Shown in pieces: positions 18,306-28,893 of a DNA stretch of 64,000 nucleotides. Numbering within the stretch: the first letter of the stretch is position 1; every line of letters begins with the position of its first letter. The position numbers and the translations under genes are program-made. Under the pieces are notes generated by a model. It was not told the origin of the DNA. It did not search any database and worked only from the letters and a program-made list of their open reading frames with translations. Location of the stretch: positions 2,542,001 through 2,606,000 of the forward strand of contig NZ_CP155071.1 in the NCBI RefSeq assembly GCF_039621855.1, in the 5' to 3' direction. The stretch comes from Erwinia sp. HDF1-3R (GTDB lineage Bacteria; Pseudomonadota; Gammaproteobacteria; Enterobacterales; Enterobacteriaceae).

Positions 18306-19442
18306 ATGGAACAGCGCCGTTTTTCCGGCAACAGTCACTGGTATCATGAAACACAGTCCACGCTCACGTCGCAGGCTGCCCCGCTGGTTCCTGAAGCGGC
18401 CGATATCGAAGATCGATTTTTGCTAGGCCTGGCATCAGCCTGCACGGGTGAATTGCAGGAGACGCTGTTCCTGGCGCAGCCTGCTCTGCTCGCTTCCCGT
18501 GAAATGTATGATGTGCTGCTTCCCCGCCAGGTCACCACCAGCCTGACGCACACCCTGACGCTGTATGACCGGCTGAGCACCGCGCTGACCGTCGCGCAGG
18601 TTACCGGTATTCAGCGTCTGTGTAATCACTACGCTGCGCGGCTTAATCCGCTGCCTGGCCCGGACTCCTCGCGCGAAAGTAATCATCGCCTGACGCAAAT
18701 AACGGAATATGCCCGCCAGCTGGCAAGCCAGCCCACGCTGATCACCCCCGCTACGCTTATGCGCCTGGATGAGGTTGGCCTGACGGCACCGGATATAATC
18801 ACCTTCAGCCAGATAATCGGCTTCGTCAGCTACCAGGCTCGCGTGGTGGCCGGTATTCACGCCATGCTGGCGCTGCCAGTTTGCTGGATCCCCGGCGTTA
18901 ACGTACCAGCGGATGCTGACCCCTTTTTACCCGGCGACCGCTGGCAGCCGCAGCTGCCGCCCGTCGAGCTGCGCTATGCTTCCGCGCGCCAGCTGGAAGC
19001 GCTGACCTTTTGCCAGCCACAGGCCGTGCTGAAGGAGAGCGCATGGCTTTTAGCGCATGACGCGTCGGCACTTTATGGCTGGGGCAGGTTGTTTGGCGCG
19101 CTGGAAGCGTCGCTTGAAACGCCTGAAGGCGCGCTGGGGGCGGCCGTGGCGGCGAGGATTAACGGCAGTGCGGCCTGCTTTTACCGTTATCCATCGGGCA
19201 TGTTACGGGATGCCTTGCAGCAGAACATCGAACGGGCCATGGCAGTGGCTGGCGACACCGATCGGGCCATCATTCAGGCGGCTGCTCAGCTCACCCGCTC
19301 GCCCGAGCGCTTTAACGCCGCTCAGATCCAACCGCTTCAGGCGCAGGGATTCACGCTTAGCCTGATGCTGAACATTTTCATGAGCACGGCGCTGGCCAGC
19401 TGGAACAACCGCCTGATGCAGTCACTGGGCACGACCACCTGA
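18306..19442 (+). CDS. CMD-domain (AhpD-like) protein, Avi_7170-type family
   Basis: The 378-residue protein resembles the two-domain carboxymuconolactone decarboxylase/peroxidase-related family. Residues about 165-215 (SQIIGFVSYQARVVAGI) and 315-370 (LTRSPERFNAAQIQPLQAQG then a helical hydrophobic stretch) are the two AhpD-like halves. The CxxC catalytic pair of AhpD is not seen in either half, so peroxidase activity is doubtful. The ATG at 18306 is chosen because AAGGA lies 6 bases before it; the ATG at 18300 has no room for a ribosome site. It converges on a LysR gene, overlapping by 21 bp. Confidence 0.7.
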   Translation: MEQRRFSGNSHWYHETQSTLTSQAAPLVPEAADIEDRFLLGLASACTGELQETLFLAQPALLASREMYDVLLPRQVTTSLTHTLTLYDRLSTALTVAQVTGIQRLCNHYAARLNPLPGPDSSRESNHRLTQITEYARQLASQPTLITPATLMRLDEVGLTAPDIITFSQIIGFVSYQARVVAGIHAMLALPVCWIPGVNVPADADPFLPGDRWQPQLPPVELRYASARQLEALTFCQPQAVLKESAWLLAHDASALYGWGRLFGALEASLETPEGALGAAVAARINGSAACFYRYPSGMLRDALQQNIERAMAVAGDTDRAIIQAAAQLTRSPERFNAAQIQPLQAQGFTLSLMLNIFMSTALASWNNRLMQSLGTTT

Positions 19443-20327
19443 CCAGCCGCGTACCTCATCAAAAAAGTGCTGTGACAGCGGTGTCGCCCTGCCCGGCTCC
19501 GCAATCACCACTGCGGCCTGACGGGCCATCGGCTCGATAACCAGCCTGCGTCGTTGCAGCTCGGGGGTCATTTCCGCAAGCAGGTGTCCGCAGGGTGAAA
19601 TCAGCGCCCCCAGGCCAACCTGGGTGGCCTGTACCAGCTGAAAAATCGAGGTGGTTTCCAGTATCACCCGCAGGCGGACGTCGGCTTCGCGAAAGTGGCT
19701 GTCCAGATAGCGCCGGAAATAGCGCGTCTGCTCGGCAAGGCACAGGGGTATCCCGGCCAGTTCGCCAGGCATCAGCGCCTCGTCGCCCACCAGCTGCGGG
19801 AAGTGTTGCGGGTGGAAGACCACTTCCACGCCTTCATCCTGTAATGAGATGGCCTGAAAATGCAGCTCACGCAGGGTCGCAGGCTCAAAAAAGCCAATGC
19901 CGACATCAACGGTGTGGCTGTTAAGCGCATCCAGCAGCTGATCGGCACTAAGCACCGCCACCCGGTAATCGAGATCGGGATAGCGGTCGCCAATGACTTT
20001 CAGCATCAGCGGCAGCGAGAGGCTGCACTGCGGTACCACGCCAATACGCAGTGTACCGTTTACCCCGTGCTTGAGGGATTCCACCTCCAGCTTAAGCCCC
20101 TGGTAAACCGACACGATCTCCCGTGCCCAGACCAGCACCCGCTCGCCTTCGGCGGTAAAGCCATCAAAGTTGTTGCTGCGGTTAATCAGCGACAGTTCCA
20201 GCTCCCGCTCAAGGTTTTTCAGGCGCATCGATAGCGTGGGCTGACTGACAAAACTGGCCTCTGCGGCGCGGCCAAAGTGCCTCTCGCGCTCAAGGTTGAC
20301 CAGGTAAATAAGCTGTTTTATATCCAT
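19422..20327 (-). CDS. LysR-family transcriptional regulator
   Basis: The 301-residue protein has the LysR winged helix at 1-60 (HFGRAAEASFVSQPTLSMRL) and the periplasmic-binding-like effector domain from about 88. The ligand is unknown. It converges with the CMD-domain gene and lies upstream of, and on the same strand as, the PTS gene's 3' end. Candidate targets are these neighbours and the ydeP-like gene, but no operator was identified. Confidence 0.85.
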   Translation of the reverse strand: MDIKQLIYLVNLERERHFGRAAEASFVSQPTLSMRLKNLERELELSLINRSNNFDGFTAEGERVLVWAREIVSVYQGLKLEVESLKHGVNGTLRIGVVPQCSLSLPLMLKVIGDRYPDLDYRVAVLSADQLLDALNSHTVDVGIGFFEPATLRELHFQAISLQDEGVEVVFHPQHFPQLVGDEALMPGELAGIPLCLAEQTRYFRRYLDSHFREADVRLRVILETTSIFQLVQATQVGLGALISPCGHLLAEMTPELQRRRLVIEPMARQAAVVIAEPGRATPLSQHFFDEVRGWSGGRAQ

Positions 20328-20471
20328 TATTTCTTAATATCACGTCATTAGGTACAGTCAGCGGGGTGATCATGTTGACGCTGAGCCGGATGCGGGAAGA
20401 CCTATACTGACACAGCGTCCCATGTTTCAATGGTGTAAACAACCGCACTCTTTTCCTGGTTTCAGATCCAT

Positions 20472-22064
20472 TCAGGTAACGCCGAGGGCTGTTTTGACCT
20501 CGTTGGCGATGTTCTCAACCTGCGGACCGTAAACAACCTGTACGTCATGATCGCTGACGCGCTTTACGCCGTTTGCTCCGGTCGTTAGCAGGGTTTTGTC
20601 ATCCACCTCCTGCATCGCCCTGACCCTCACCCGCAGTCGGGTAAAGCAGCAATCAATATCCTCTATATTGGCCTCGCCGCCCAACCCGCTGATAATGATC
20701 CGCGTGCGCTCTCCGGCATCGGAGATAGCGGATTGTTTATCCTCCTCTTCCGACTCTCTGCCGGGGGTTTCGACCCGCATGCGCAGAATAATAAAGCGGA
20801 AACCGTAGTAATATACTGGTATATAGAGTGCGCCCAGCACCAGCGTCCACCACCACTGCGTTTTGCTGCCGCCCAGCACCCCAAAGACCATCAGATCGAT
20901 GGCGCCGCCCTGCACATTGCCAATCATCAGGTGCAGCACTGACATCAGCATAAAAGAGAGGCCGCTGAGCAGCGCGTGTAGCAGGTACAGCACCGGGGAG
21001 ACGAAGATAAAACAGAACTCCAGCGGTTCGGTAATGCCGGTGGTAAACGAGGTCAGTGCGCCCGCCAGCATCAGGGCTTTTACCCGCTGTTTGTGTTCAG
21101 GGCGGGCGCAGTGATACATCGCCAGCGCGGCCGCAGGCAGTCCGAACATCATGACCGGAATTTTGCCCTGCGCCAGAAAGCGGGTGGCGCTGCGTACCGC
21201 GTCATCGCTGAGGCTTTGCGGATGCGTAAGGGAGTAATTAAAGATATTCAAAGCCCCTACCAGCGTCTGATTATCCACCTGAGCGATGCCGCCTATAGGC
21301 GTGAAACGCACGGTTTCATTGAGAATGTGGTGAAGCCCGGTGGGGATCAGCAGCCGCTCGCTGCTGCCATACAGAAATGCGCCGTACTGACCGCTTCGGC
21401 CAATCAGTGCGCCAATCCAGGCTATCCCGGAACCTATTGTCGGCCAGATCCCCGCCAGCAGCACCCCTGCCAGTGGCAGAACCAGCACGGTCACGATGGG
21501 CACCAGCCGCCTGCCGCCAAAGAAACCGATGGCCATTGGAAGCTGCGTGGTATAGAAGCGGTTATGGAGCGCCGCCGTCAGCAAACCGGCGATCACCCCG
21601 CCGAGCACGCTCATATTAAAGGTAAAGATGCCCAGCGTTTCGGTGTACTCCGCCGAGGTCATCAGCGCTGCGGTTTGCGTCATCCCCTTTGCCTGAAGGG
21701 CTGCGGCCGTGGTGGTCGCGGCGGTCAGCCCCTGCGCCGCCAGTGTGGCACTGATGCCAACGTGCATAGCAATAAAACCGATCACCGCGGCGAACGCTGC
21801 GGTGGGCTTTTCGGCTTTCGCCAGACCAATTGCGCTGGCCACGGCAAAAAAGAGCGGCAGGTTAGCAAATAGTGCGCCCGCCACCTTACGAATAAAGCCG
21901 ATCAGCAGTTGAGGGAGGGGCCAGCTGGCAAAGGTTTCGCCGGTTACGGCCGGATTTTGCAGGGCAGCCGCCAGGCCGAGGAAAATACCGGCGGCCGCAA
22001 TCACGGAGATGGGCATCATCAGCGCCTTCCCGAAGGCGTGGATTTTACTGGCAAATTCTTTCAT
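20472..22064 (-). CDS. PTS EIIBC, glucose/maltose/alpha-glucoside family (MalX/GlvC-like)
   Basis: The 530-residue membrane protein has the order EIIC (1-about 420) then EIIB (about 450-530). The EIIC has the family hallmark GLHHILNETVRF and the sugar-binding ITEPLEF motif. The EIIB phosphorylation cysteine is in DIDCCFTRLRVRV. Length equals E. coli MalX (530) and the sequence resembles MalX and GlvC. The EIIA would come from Crr. The substrate cannot be told from sequence. No sugar hydrolase gene is adjacent. It is divergent from the ydeP-like gene with a 241-bp gap. Confidence 0.82.
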   Translation of the reverse strand: MKEFASKIHAFGKALMMPISVIAAAGIFLGLAAALQNPAVTGETFASWPLPQLLIGFIRKVAGALFANLPLFFAVASAIGLAKAEKPTAAFAAVIGFIAMHVGISATLAAQGLTAATTTAAALQAKGMTQTAALMTSAEYTETLGIFTFNMSVLGGVIAGLLTAALHNRFYTTQLPMAIGFFGGRRLVPIVTVLVLPLAGVLLAGIWPTIGSGIAWIGALIGRSGQYGAFLYGSSERLLIPTGLHHILNETVRFTPIGGIAQVDNQTLVGALNIFNYSLTHPQSLSDDAVRSATRFLAQGKIPVMMFGLPAAALAMYHCARPEHKQRVKALMLAGALTSFTTGITEPLEFCFIFVSPVLYLLHALLSGLSFMLMSVLHLMIGNVQGGAIDLMVFGVLGGSKTQWWWTLVLGALYIPVYYYGFRFIILRMRVETPGRESEEEDKQSAISDAGERTRIIISGLGGEANIEDIDCCFTRLRVRVRAMQEVDDKTLLTTGANGVKRVSDHDVQVVYGPQVENIANEVKTALGVT

Positions 22065-22305
22065 AGGTCCCTCAACGCGTCGGTGAGAAAGCCTAATTAT
22101 TAGCCAATTCGCCGCGGGGGAACGGTTTGCTCATAGTTTTGTGGCGCAATGTTTGAGTCCCATCACGCTTTCGCGATAAACATTAGCTATCGCACCATTA
22201 AACCAATCAATTAGACAATTTTTTTACCTGAATGCAGACTTATCCCATAAAAGAAGCAATAGTTTATTAACATCCCAAAAACATAAATTAAACCTGCGAA
22301 GCCAT

Positions 22306-24615
22306 ATGAAATTTAAAACTGCAATCAAGCCCTATGAGGCAGCTGCCGGCGGTTGGGGATCTCTTGAAGCCACTACCCGTTTCGTCTTCGACAGCAAACA
22401 AGTTCTGAAAAACATGCGTAACCTGATGCGCATGAACAAAGCGAAAGGCTTTGACTGCCCGGGCTGTGCCTGGGGCGACGATAACAAAAGTACCTTCAGC
22501 TTCTGTGAAAACGGTGCCAAAGCGGTAACCTGGGAAGCCACCCGTCGCTTCATCGATGCCCGTTTCTTCGCCCAGTACAGCGTTTCCGCCCTCTATCAGC
22601 AGAGCGACTACTTCCTGGAGTACCAGGGTCGCCTGACCGAACCGCTGCGCTATAATCGCGAAACCGACCATTACGAACCCATCAGCTGGGATGATGCCTT
22701 TGCGCTGATTGCCAAACATATCCATGCGATGGATAACCCCGATCAGATGGAGCTTTACACCTCTGGTCGCGCCAGCAATGAAGCCTCATGGCTGTATCAG
22801 CTCTTTGGGCGCCTGCACGGCAGCAACAACTTCCCTGACTGCTCCAATATGTGCCATGAGGCCAGCGGTACGGGCCTGAAGCGCAGCATTGGCGTGGGCA
22901 AAGGCACCATCCGGCTTGATGATTTTGACCATGCCGACGCTATTTTCGTCTTTGGTCAGAACCCCGGCACCAACCATCCGCGTATGCTGCACAGCCTGCG
23001 TCACGCGGCCGATCACGGGGCAAAAATCGTCACCTTCAATACCCTGCGCGAGCGCGGCCTTGAGCGTTTTGCCGACCCGCAGAAACCGCTGGAAGTGGTG
23101 ACCAGCAAAGCCGGATCCATTAGCTCCACCTATTACCAGCCGAATCTCGGCGGCGATATGGCGGCCATTCGCGGCATGGTTAAAGCGCTGAACGAAACCC
23201 ATAAGGCACTGATTGCCACTGGCGCAAAAGGGCTGTTTGACGATGTGTTTATCAACGCCAAAACCGAAGGTATGGAAGAGTATCTGGCGGTGGTTGAGTC
23301 GACCGAATGGACACAGATAGAGAAGCAGTCCGGGCTGACTGAGCAGCAGCTGCGCGAAGCGGCAGCCATTTATCAGAGTGCCGATCGGGTTATTTGTACC
23401 TGGGCGATGGGGATCACCCAGCATAAACACTCGGTTGATACCGTTCGCGAAATCGTTAACCTGCAGTTGTTGTTTGGTCAGCTGGGTAAAAAAGGCGCAG
23501 GCCTCTGCCCGGTTCGCGGACACAGTAACGTGCAGGGCAACCGCACGATGGGGATCGATGAGAAACCTTCTCAGGCTTTCCTGGACAGTATGGCGAAACA
23601 CTTTGATTTCGAGCCCCCTCGCGACGCCGGCCACAATACGGTTGAAGCGCTGGAAGCCATGCTGCGCGGTGAAGTGAAAGTGCTTATCGCCCTCGGCGGA
23701 AACCTTGCGGCCGCCGCGCCGGACAGCCCACGTACCCAGGAGGCGATTCGCCGCTGCGGCCTGACCGTACAGATTAGCACCAAGCTCAATCGCAGCCACC
23801 TCTGCCCCGGCGCCGAAGACGCGCTGATCCTGCCAACGCTGGGTCGTACCGAACAGGATATTCAGGCCACCGGTCCTCAGTTTATTACCGTGGAAGATTC
23901 ATTCAGCATGGTTCACGCTTCCGAAGGCGTGGGTAAACCCCTTGCCGACACCCAGCGTTCTGAAACTTGGATTGTCGCCAGTATTGCGCAGGCGGTACTG
24001 GGCAGTGAGAAAGTTGACTGGCAGGCGCTGGCGGGCGATTACAATCTGATCCGCGACCATATCGCCGCCACCATTCCGGGTTTCGATGATTTTAATGCGA
24101 AGTGCGACATCAAAGGCGGATTCTATCTGGGCAATGCCGCTGCTGAGTTCCGCTTTAATACGCTGCACAACAAAGCGCAGTTCAGCCCCGCCAGGCTGCC
24201 GGACTCACTGTTCCCCCAGCTGGACGGCGTTGAGGTGCCTTTTACCCTGCAAACGCTGCGGTCGCACGATCAGTACAACACCACTATCTACGGGCTGGAT
24301 GACCGCTATCGCGGCGTTTACGGTCAGCGTGAGGTGCTGTTTATCCATCCGGATGATTTGGCGGCGCAGGGACTGTCGGCCGGCGACAACGTCGATATCG
24401 AAACGCTGTGGAATGACGGCATTACCCGTCGCGTCAGCGGCTTTAAGCTGGTGCCTTACAACATTCCGCGCGGCAATCTGGCGGCCTACTATCCGGAAAC
24501 CAATCCGCTGGTCCCTCTCTCCAGCTTTGGTGACGACAGCGGCACGCCGACCTCGAAATCAGTGCCGGTGAAAATCAGCCTTTCCGTGGTGAAAGACGCG
24601 CTGCGTATCGCCTGA
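22306..24615 (+). CDS. FdhF/YdeP-family molybdopterin oxidoreductase
   Basis: The 769-residue protein matches the E. coli YdeP family (759). It has the iron-sulfur-type GFDCPGCAWGDD motif (about 48-59), the molybdopterin-binding regions (GRASNEASWLYQLF, DCSNMCHEAS, GHNPGTNHPRM-like GQNPGTNHPRM) and the C-terminal dinucleotide-binding RSHDQYNTTIYG motif. In E. coli ydeP is part of acid resistance; the reaction is unknown. It has no signal peptide, so it is cytoplasmic. The gene is alone, with its own terminator at 24642-24663. Confidence 0.85.
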   Translation: MKFKTAIKPYEAAAGGWGSLEATTRFVFDSKQVLKNMRNLMRMNKAKGFDCPGCAWGDDNKSTFSFCENGAKAVTWEATRRFIDARFFAQYSVSALYQQSDYFLEYQGRLTEPLRYNRETDHYEPISWDDAFALIAKHIHAMDNPDQMELYTSGRASNEASWLYQLFGRLHGSNNFPDCSNMCHEASGTGLKRSIGVGKGTIRLDDFDHADAIFVFGQNPGTNHPRMLHSLRHAADHGAKIVTFNTLRERGLERFADPQKPLEVVTSKAGSISSTYYQPNLGGDMAAIRGMVKALNETHKALIATGAKGLFDDVFINAKTEGMEEYLAVVESTEWTQIEKQSGLTEQQLREAAAIYQSADRVICTWAMGITQHKHSVDTVREIVNLQLLFGQLGKKGAGLCPVRGHSNVQGNRTMGIDEKPSQAFLDSMAKHFDFEPPRDAGHNTVEALEAMLRGEVKVLIALGGNLAAAAPDSPRTQEAIRRCGLTVQISTKLNRSHLCPGAEDALILPTLGRTEQDIQATGPQFITVEDSFSMVHASEGVGKPLADTQRSETWIVASIAQAVLGSEKVDWQALAGDYNLIRDHIAATIPGFDDFNAKCDIKGGFYLGNAAAEFRFNTLHNKAQFSPARLPDSLFPQLDGVEVPFTLQTLRSHDQYNTTIYGLDDRYRGVYGQREVLFIHPDDLAAQGLSAGDNVDIETLWNDGITRRVSGFKLVPYNIPRGNLAAYYPETNPLVPLSSFGDDSGTPTSKSVPVKISLSVVKDALRIA

Positions 24616-24641
24616 TCCCTGCCCCCTCCCTCATCAATCTA

Positions 24642-24663
24642 AGCCGGGTCTCCCGGCTTTTTA
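24642..24663 (+). terminator. intrinsic terminator of the ydeP-like gene
   Basis: AGCCGGG and CCCGGCT pair around TCT and are followed by TTTT. Confidence 0.85.
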
Positions 24664-24730
24664 CTTGCCGCGAGCCGGTTAATCGCGTAAAACTGTCTGC
24701 CGCTCTTAGGCCACGAAAACTGTTGAGATT

Positions 24731-26665
24731 ATGTTCCAGGATAACCCGCTGCTCGCGCAGCTCAAAGAGAAACTCCACTCCCAGACGCCGCGTGTTGAAG
24801 GGGTGGTAAAAGGCACGGAAAAAGGCTTCGGCTTTCTCGAAGTAGACGCTCAGAAGAGTTACTTTATTCCGCCCCCTTTTATGAAAAAGGTGATGCATGG
24901 CGACCGCATCAGCGCGGTGATCCAGACCGATAAGGATCGTGAAGTTGCCGATCCCGAAACGCTGATAGAGCCCTTCCTGACCCGTTTTGTTGGCCGCGTA
25001 CAAAAGAAAGACGATCGTCTTTCCATCATACCCGACCATCCACTGTTAAAAGACGCCATTCAGTGCCGCGCGGATCGCAGCGTCCAGCATGATTTTCAGC
25101 AGGGCGACTGGGCCGTGGCCGAAATGCGCCGCCACCCGCTGAAGGGCGACCGTACCTTTTACGCCGAGCTGACGGGCTTTATCACCACCGCCGACGATCA
25201 TCTCGCCCCCTGGTGGGTTACCCTCTCACGCCACAATCTGGAACGTGAAGCGCCCGAGGCGACCGCTGGCGAAATGCTGGATGAGCAGCCTGAGCGCGAA
25301 GATCTGACCGCGCTGGAGTTTGTCACCATCGACAGCGCCAGCACCCAGGACATGGATGATGCGCTCTACGTGCAGGAAACGCCGGAAGGTGAGCTGCTGC
25401 TGACCATCGCTATTGCCGATCCGACCGCTTATGTGGCTGCCGACAGTGAGCTGGATACTATTGCCGCACAGCGCGCATTCACCAACTACCTGCCGGGCTT
25501 TAATATTCCGATGCTGCCGCGTCAGCTCTCTGACGATATCTGCTCGCTGCGCCCGCATGAACGTCGTCCGGTACTGGCCTGCCGCGTTCGCGTTGCCGCA
25601 GATGGCTCGCTGGGCGCGGATATTCACTTCTTCGCCGCCTGGATTGAGTCCAAAGCCAAACTGGCCTATGACAATGTCTCTGACTGGCTGGAGAATATCG
25701 GTGACTGGCAGCCAGAAGCGGATGCGATCGCGAACCAAATTCGTCTGCTGCACCGCCTCTGCCTGGCACGCGCCGAATGGCGCCAGACCCATGCGCTGGT
25801 GTTTAAAGATCGCCCTGATTTCCGCTTCCTGCTGGGTGAGAAAGGCGAAGTGCTGGATATCATCGCTGAACACCGCCGTATTGCTAACCGTATTGTCGAA
25901 GAAGCGATGATCACCGCCAATATCTGCGCGGCGACCGTACTGCGCGATAAGCTGGGCTTCGGCGTTTATAACGTCCACCAGGGCTTTGATGCAGCCGGTG
26001 CTGAGCTGGCGGCCAACGTGCTCGATAACCACGGCGTGAAGGTTGACCCACTGGCCATCGCTACGCTGGAAGGTTTCCGCGCCCTGCGCCGCGATCTGGA
26101 TGCGCAGCCGACGCAGTTCCTCGACAGCCGTATCCGCCGTTTTCAGTCCTTTGCTGAGGTCAGTATCGAACCCGGTCCCCATTTCGGTCTGGGCCTTGAG
26201 GCCTATGCCACCTGGACCTCACCTATCCGTAAATATGGCGATATGATCAACCATCGCCTGCTGAAGGCGATTATCAAAGGCGAAAGCGCCCCACGCCCTC
26301 AGGATGCGATTACGGTGAGAATGGCCGAGCGTCGGCGTCAGAACCGCATGGCTGAGCGCGATGTCGGAGACTGGTTATACTCGCGCTTCCTGCAAAGCGC
26401 TGCCGGAACCGATCAACGCTTCAGTGCGGAGATTATTGATGTGTCACGCGGCGGAATGCGCGTGCGGCTGACCGATAACGGCGCGGTCGCCTTTATCCCT
26501 GCCCCCTTTATTCACGCGGTGCGTGATGAGATGGTATGCAGCCAGGAGAACGGCACCGTTCAGATCAAAGGTGAAGTTGCTTACCGCGTCACGGACGTGA
26601 TTGAAGTGACGATCGCTGAAGTGCGTATGGAAACGCGCAGCGTCGTGGCCCGCCCCGTCGCATAA
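24731..26665 (+). CDS. rnb: exoribonuclease II
   Basis: RNase II (644 residues, as in E. coli) degrades RNA 3' to 5'. Domains in order: two cold-shock domains (1-about 165), the RNB catalytic domain (about 190-520) with the Asp cluster [13 protein letters not shown], and a C-terminal S1 domain (about 560-640). It is monocistronic here. In E. coli pdeR follows directly; here a cstA-ybdD pair is inserted between them. Confidence 0.97.
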   Translation: MFQDNPLLAQLKEKLHSQTPRVEGVVKGTEKGFGFLEVDAQKSYFIPPPFMKKVMHGDRISAVIQTDKDREVADPETLIEPFLTRFVGRVQKKDDRLSIIPDHPLLKDAIQCRADRSVQHDFQQGDWAVAEMRRHPLKGDRTFYAELTGFITTADDHLAPWWVTLSRHNLEREAPEATAGEMLDEQPEREDLTALEFVTIDSASTQDMDDALYVQETPEGELLLTIAIADPTAYVAADSELDTIAAQRAFTNYLPGFNIPMLPRQLSDDICSLRPHERRPVLACRVRVAADGSLGADIHFFAAWIESKAKLAYDNVSDWLENIGDWQPEADAIANQIRLLHRLCLARAEWRQTHALVFKDRPDFRFLLGEKGEVLDIIAEHRRIANRIVEEAMITANICAATVLRDKLGFGVYNVHQGFDAAGAELAANVLDNHGVKVDPLAIATLEGFRALRRDLDAQPTQFLDSRIRRFQSFAEVSIEPGPHFGLGLEAYATWTSPIRKYGDMINHRLLKAIIKGESAPRPQDAITVRMAERRRQNRMAERDVGDWLYSRFLQSAAGTDQRFSAEIIDVSRGGMRVRLTDNGAVAFIPAPFIHAVRDEMVCSQENGTVQIKGEVAYRVTDVIEVTIAEVRMETRSVVARPVA

Positions 26666-26673
26666 CCTCCTTC

Positions 26674-26699
26674 AGGTGGGATAGCCCCTTATCCCACCT
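26674..26699 (+). terminator. stem-loop after rnb
   Basis: AGGTGGGA and TCCCACCT form an 8-bp perfect stem with a 10-base loop 8 bp after the rnb stop. No T-run follows, so it may be a stabilising hairpin. Confidence 0.5.
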
Positions 26700-26826
26700 G
26701 CCTCATCCGATAACGAAAAAAACCTCCCCTCCTCACACTTCTCCGCTGATTCACTTTCATTAACAAACGATTACATTACCTTAAGCTTCTGTGCCCCTTC
26801 TTATGGTTGCTGCAAGGAGTTATGTA

Positions 26827-28893
26827 ATGAGAAACGTCAAAACCGGCGTGATATGGAGTACGGTGGCGGTGATCGGCGCTGGCGCGTTTGCCATGCTGGC
26901 ATTAAGCCGTGGTGAACATGTGAACGCACTGTGGCTGGTTGTGGCCTCGGTAGCCTGCTATAGCATTGCCTGGCGATTTTACAGCCTGTTTATCGCCAGG
27001 GATATTTTTGAACTGGATGACCGCAGACGGACGCCTGCCGAGCGCCATAACGACGGTCTGGACTATGTGCCCACCAATAAATGGGTACTGTTCGGTCATC
27101 ACTTCGCCGCGATTGCCGGGGCCGGGCCGCTGGTTGGCCCGATTCTGGCAGCACAAATGGGCTTTCTCCCCGGGACCATTTGGATCCTGGTCGGCGTGAT
27201 GCTGGCTGGTGCGGTGCAGGACTTTCTGATCCTGTTTATCTCAACCCGGCGCGATGGCCGCTCGCTGGGTGAAATGGCTAAGCAGGAGCTGGGGGCCTTT
27301 GCGGGCGTGGTGACCATGCTGGGCGCGCTGGGCGTGATGATTATTATTCTTTCCGCGCTGGCGCTGGTAGTGGTGAAGGCGCTGGCGAACAGTCCCTGGG
27401 GGCTGTTTACCATTGCCGCCACGCTGCCGATCGCCCTGCTGATGGGCATCTATATGCGCTATATCCGCCCGGGTAAAATCGCAGAGGTGTCGCTGATTGG
27501 CTTTGTGCTGATGATGGCCGCGATTATTTATGGCGGCGATGTCGCGCGGCACCCTACCCTTGGCCCCTTCTTTACCCTCGAAGGGACCACCCTGACCTGG
27601 GTGCTGGTAATCTATGGCTTTATCGCGTCCGTTCTCCCCGTCTGGCTGCTGCTGGCGCCGCGTGACTATCTGTCAACCTTCCTCAAAATTGGGGTGATTG
27701 TCGGGCTGGCGGTGGGGATTGTTTTCGCCATGCCCGAAATGAAAATGCCCGCCCTGACGCAGTTTACCGACGGCAGCGGCCCGGTATTTTCAGGCAGCCT
27801 GTTTCCCTTCCTGTTTATTACCATCGCCTGTGGTGCCATTTCTGGGTTCCACGCGCTGGTTTCCAGCGGCACCACACCGAAACTGATCGAGCGTGAAAGT
27901 CATATCCGCTTCATTGGCTATGGTGCAATGTTGATGGAGTCATTTGTGGCGATTATGGCGCTGATTTGTGCCTCCGTGATCGAACCCGGCGTCTATTTCG
28001 CCATGAACTCGCCGGCAGCGCTGATTGGCACTACGGTGGAAACGGCCTCGCAGGCGATCAACGGCTGGGGCTTTGTGGTCACGCCAGAAGTGCTGAATGG
28101 CATCGCCCGCGATGTGGGTGAAGGCTCAATACTTTCACGGGCAGGTGGCGCACCGACCTTTGCCGTCGGCATGGCGCATATTATCACCGAAGTATTTAAC
28201 AGCCGGGCAATGATGGCGTTCTGGTATCACTTCGCTATTCTCTTTGAAGCACTGTTTATTCTCACCGCCGTCGATGCCGGTACACGGGCCTGTCGTTTTA
28301 TGGTGCAGGACCTGATTGGTACGGTAGTCCCCGCCCTCGGTAATAATCGCTCATGGCTCGGTAACATTGCGGGCACCAGCGTTGCCGTCGCCGGATGGGG
28401 CTTCTTTGTTTATCAGGGCGTCAAGGACCCCCTGGGCGGGATCAACACGCTCTGGCCGCTGTTTGGCATTGGTAATCAGATGCTGGCCTCCATGGCGCTG
28501 ATCCTCGGCACCGTGGTGCTGTTTAAAATGAAGAAACAGCGCTATGCGTGGGTAACCCTTCTGCCAACGGCCTGGCTGCTGATCACCTCAATGACCGCGG
28601 GCTGGCAGAAAATTTTCCATCCCCTGCCGAATATTGGTTTTCTGGCGCAGGCGCGTAAATTCTCAGCTGGCATTGAGAATGGCACGGTTATCGCTCCGGC
28701 GAAGACGTTAGCGGATATGCAGACGATTGTATTAAGTAACCAGATTAACGCGGCGCTTTGCGCCTTCTTTATGCTGGTCGCGGTGACGATGCTGATTGCC
28801 GCCTTTTTTGTGATCCGCCGTGCACTCAACAGTGCCCACCCGACCGTTCACGAGAGCGATACAACACGACGAAATGAGGCCAGCCATGTCTGA
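26827..28893 (+). CDS. CstA-family carbon starvation transporter
   Basis: The 688-residue protein belongs to the CstA/BtsT family (701 and 716 residues in E. coli), multi-pass inner-membrane importers of pyruvate or peptides. The family motif GHHFAAIAGAGPLVGPILAAQMG is at about 90-112 (shown here as two halves GHHFAAIAGAG and PLVGPILAAQMG), and the loop SGFHALVSSGTTPK is present. It looks closer to CstA (ALNRGEQINALW-like start) than to BtsT. The ATG at 26827 follows a clear AAGGAG; the frame is open from 26791. It overlaps a ybdD-type gene by 8 bp. Confidence 0.88.
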   Translation: MRNVKTGVIWSTVAVIGAGAFAMLALSRGEHVNALWLVVASVACYSIAWRFYSLFIARDIFELDDRRRTPAERHNDGLDYVPTNKWVLFGHHFAAIAGAGPLVGPILAAQMGFLPGTIWILVGVMLAGAVQDFLILFISTRRDGRSLGEMAKQELGAFAGVVTMLGALGVMIIILSALALVVVKALANSPWGLFTIAATLPIALLMGIYMRYIRPGKIAEVSLIGFVLMMAAIIYGGDVARHPTLGPFFTLEGTTLTWVLVIYGFIASVLPVWLLLAPRDYLSTFLKIGVIVGLAVGIVFAMPEMKMPALTQFTDGSGPVFSGSLFPFLFITIACGAISGFHALVSSGTTPKLIERESHIRFIGYGAMLMESFVAIMALICASVIEPGVYFAMNSPAALIGTTVETASQAINGWGFVVTPEVLNGIARDVGEGSILSRAGGAPTFAVGMAHIITEVFNSRAMMAFWYHFAILFEALFILTAVDAGTRACRFMVQDLIGTVVPALGNNRSWLGNIAGTSVAVAGWGFFVYQGVKDPLGGINTLWPLFGIGNQMLASMALILGTVVLFKMKKQRYAWVTLLPTAWLLITSMTAGWQKIFHPLPNIGFLAQARKFSAGIENGTVIAPAKTLADMQTIVLSNQINAALCAFFMLVAVTMLIAAFFVIRRALNSAHPTVHESDTTRRNEASHV

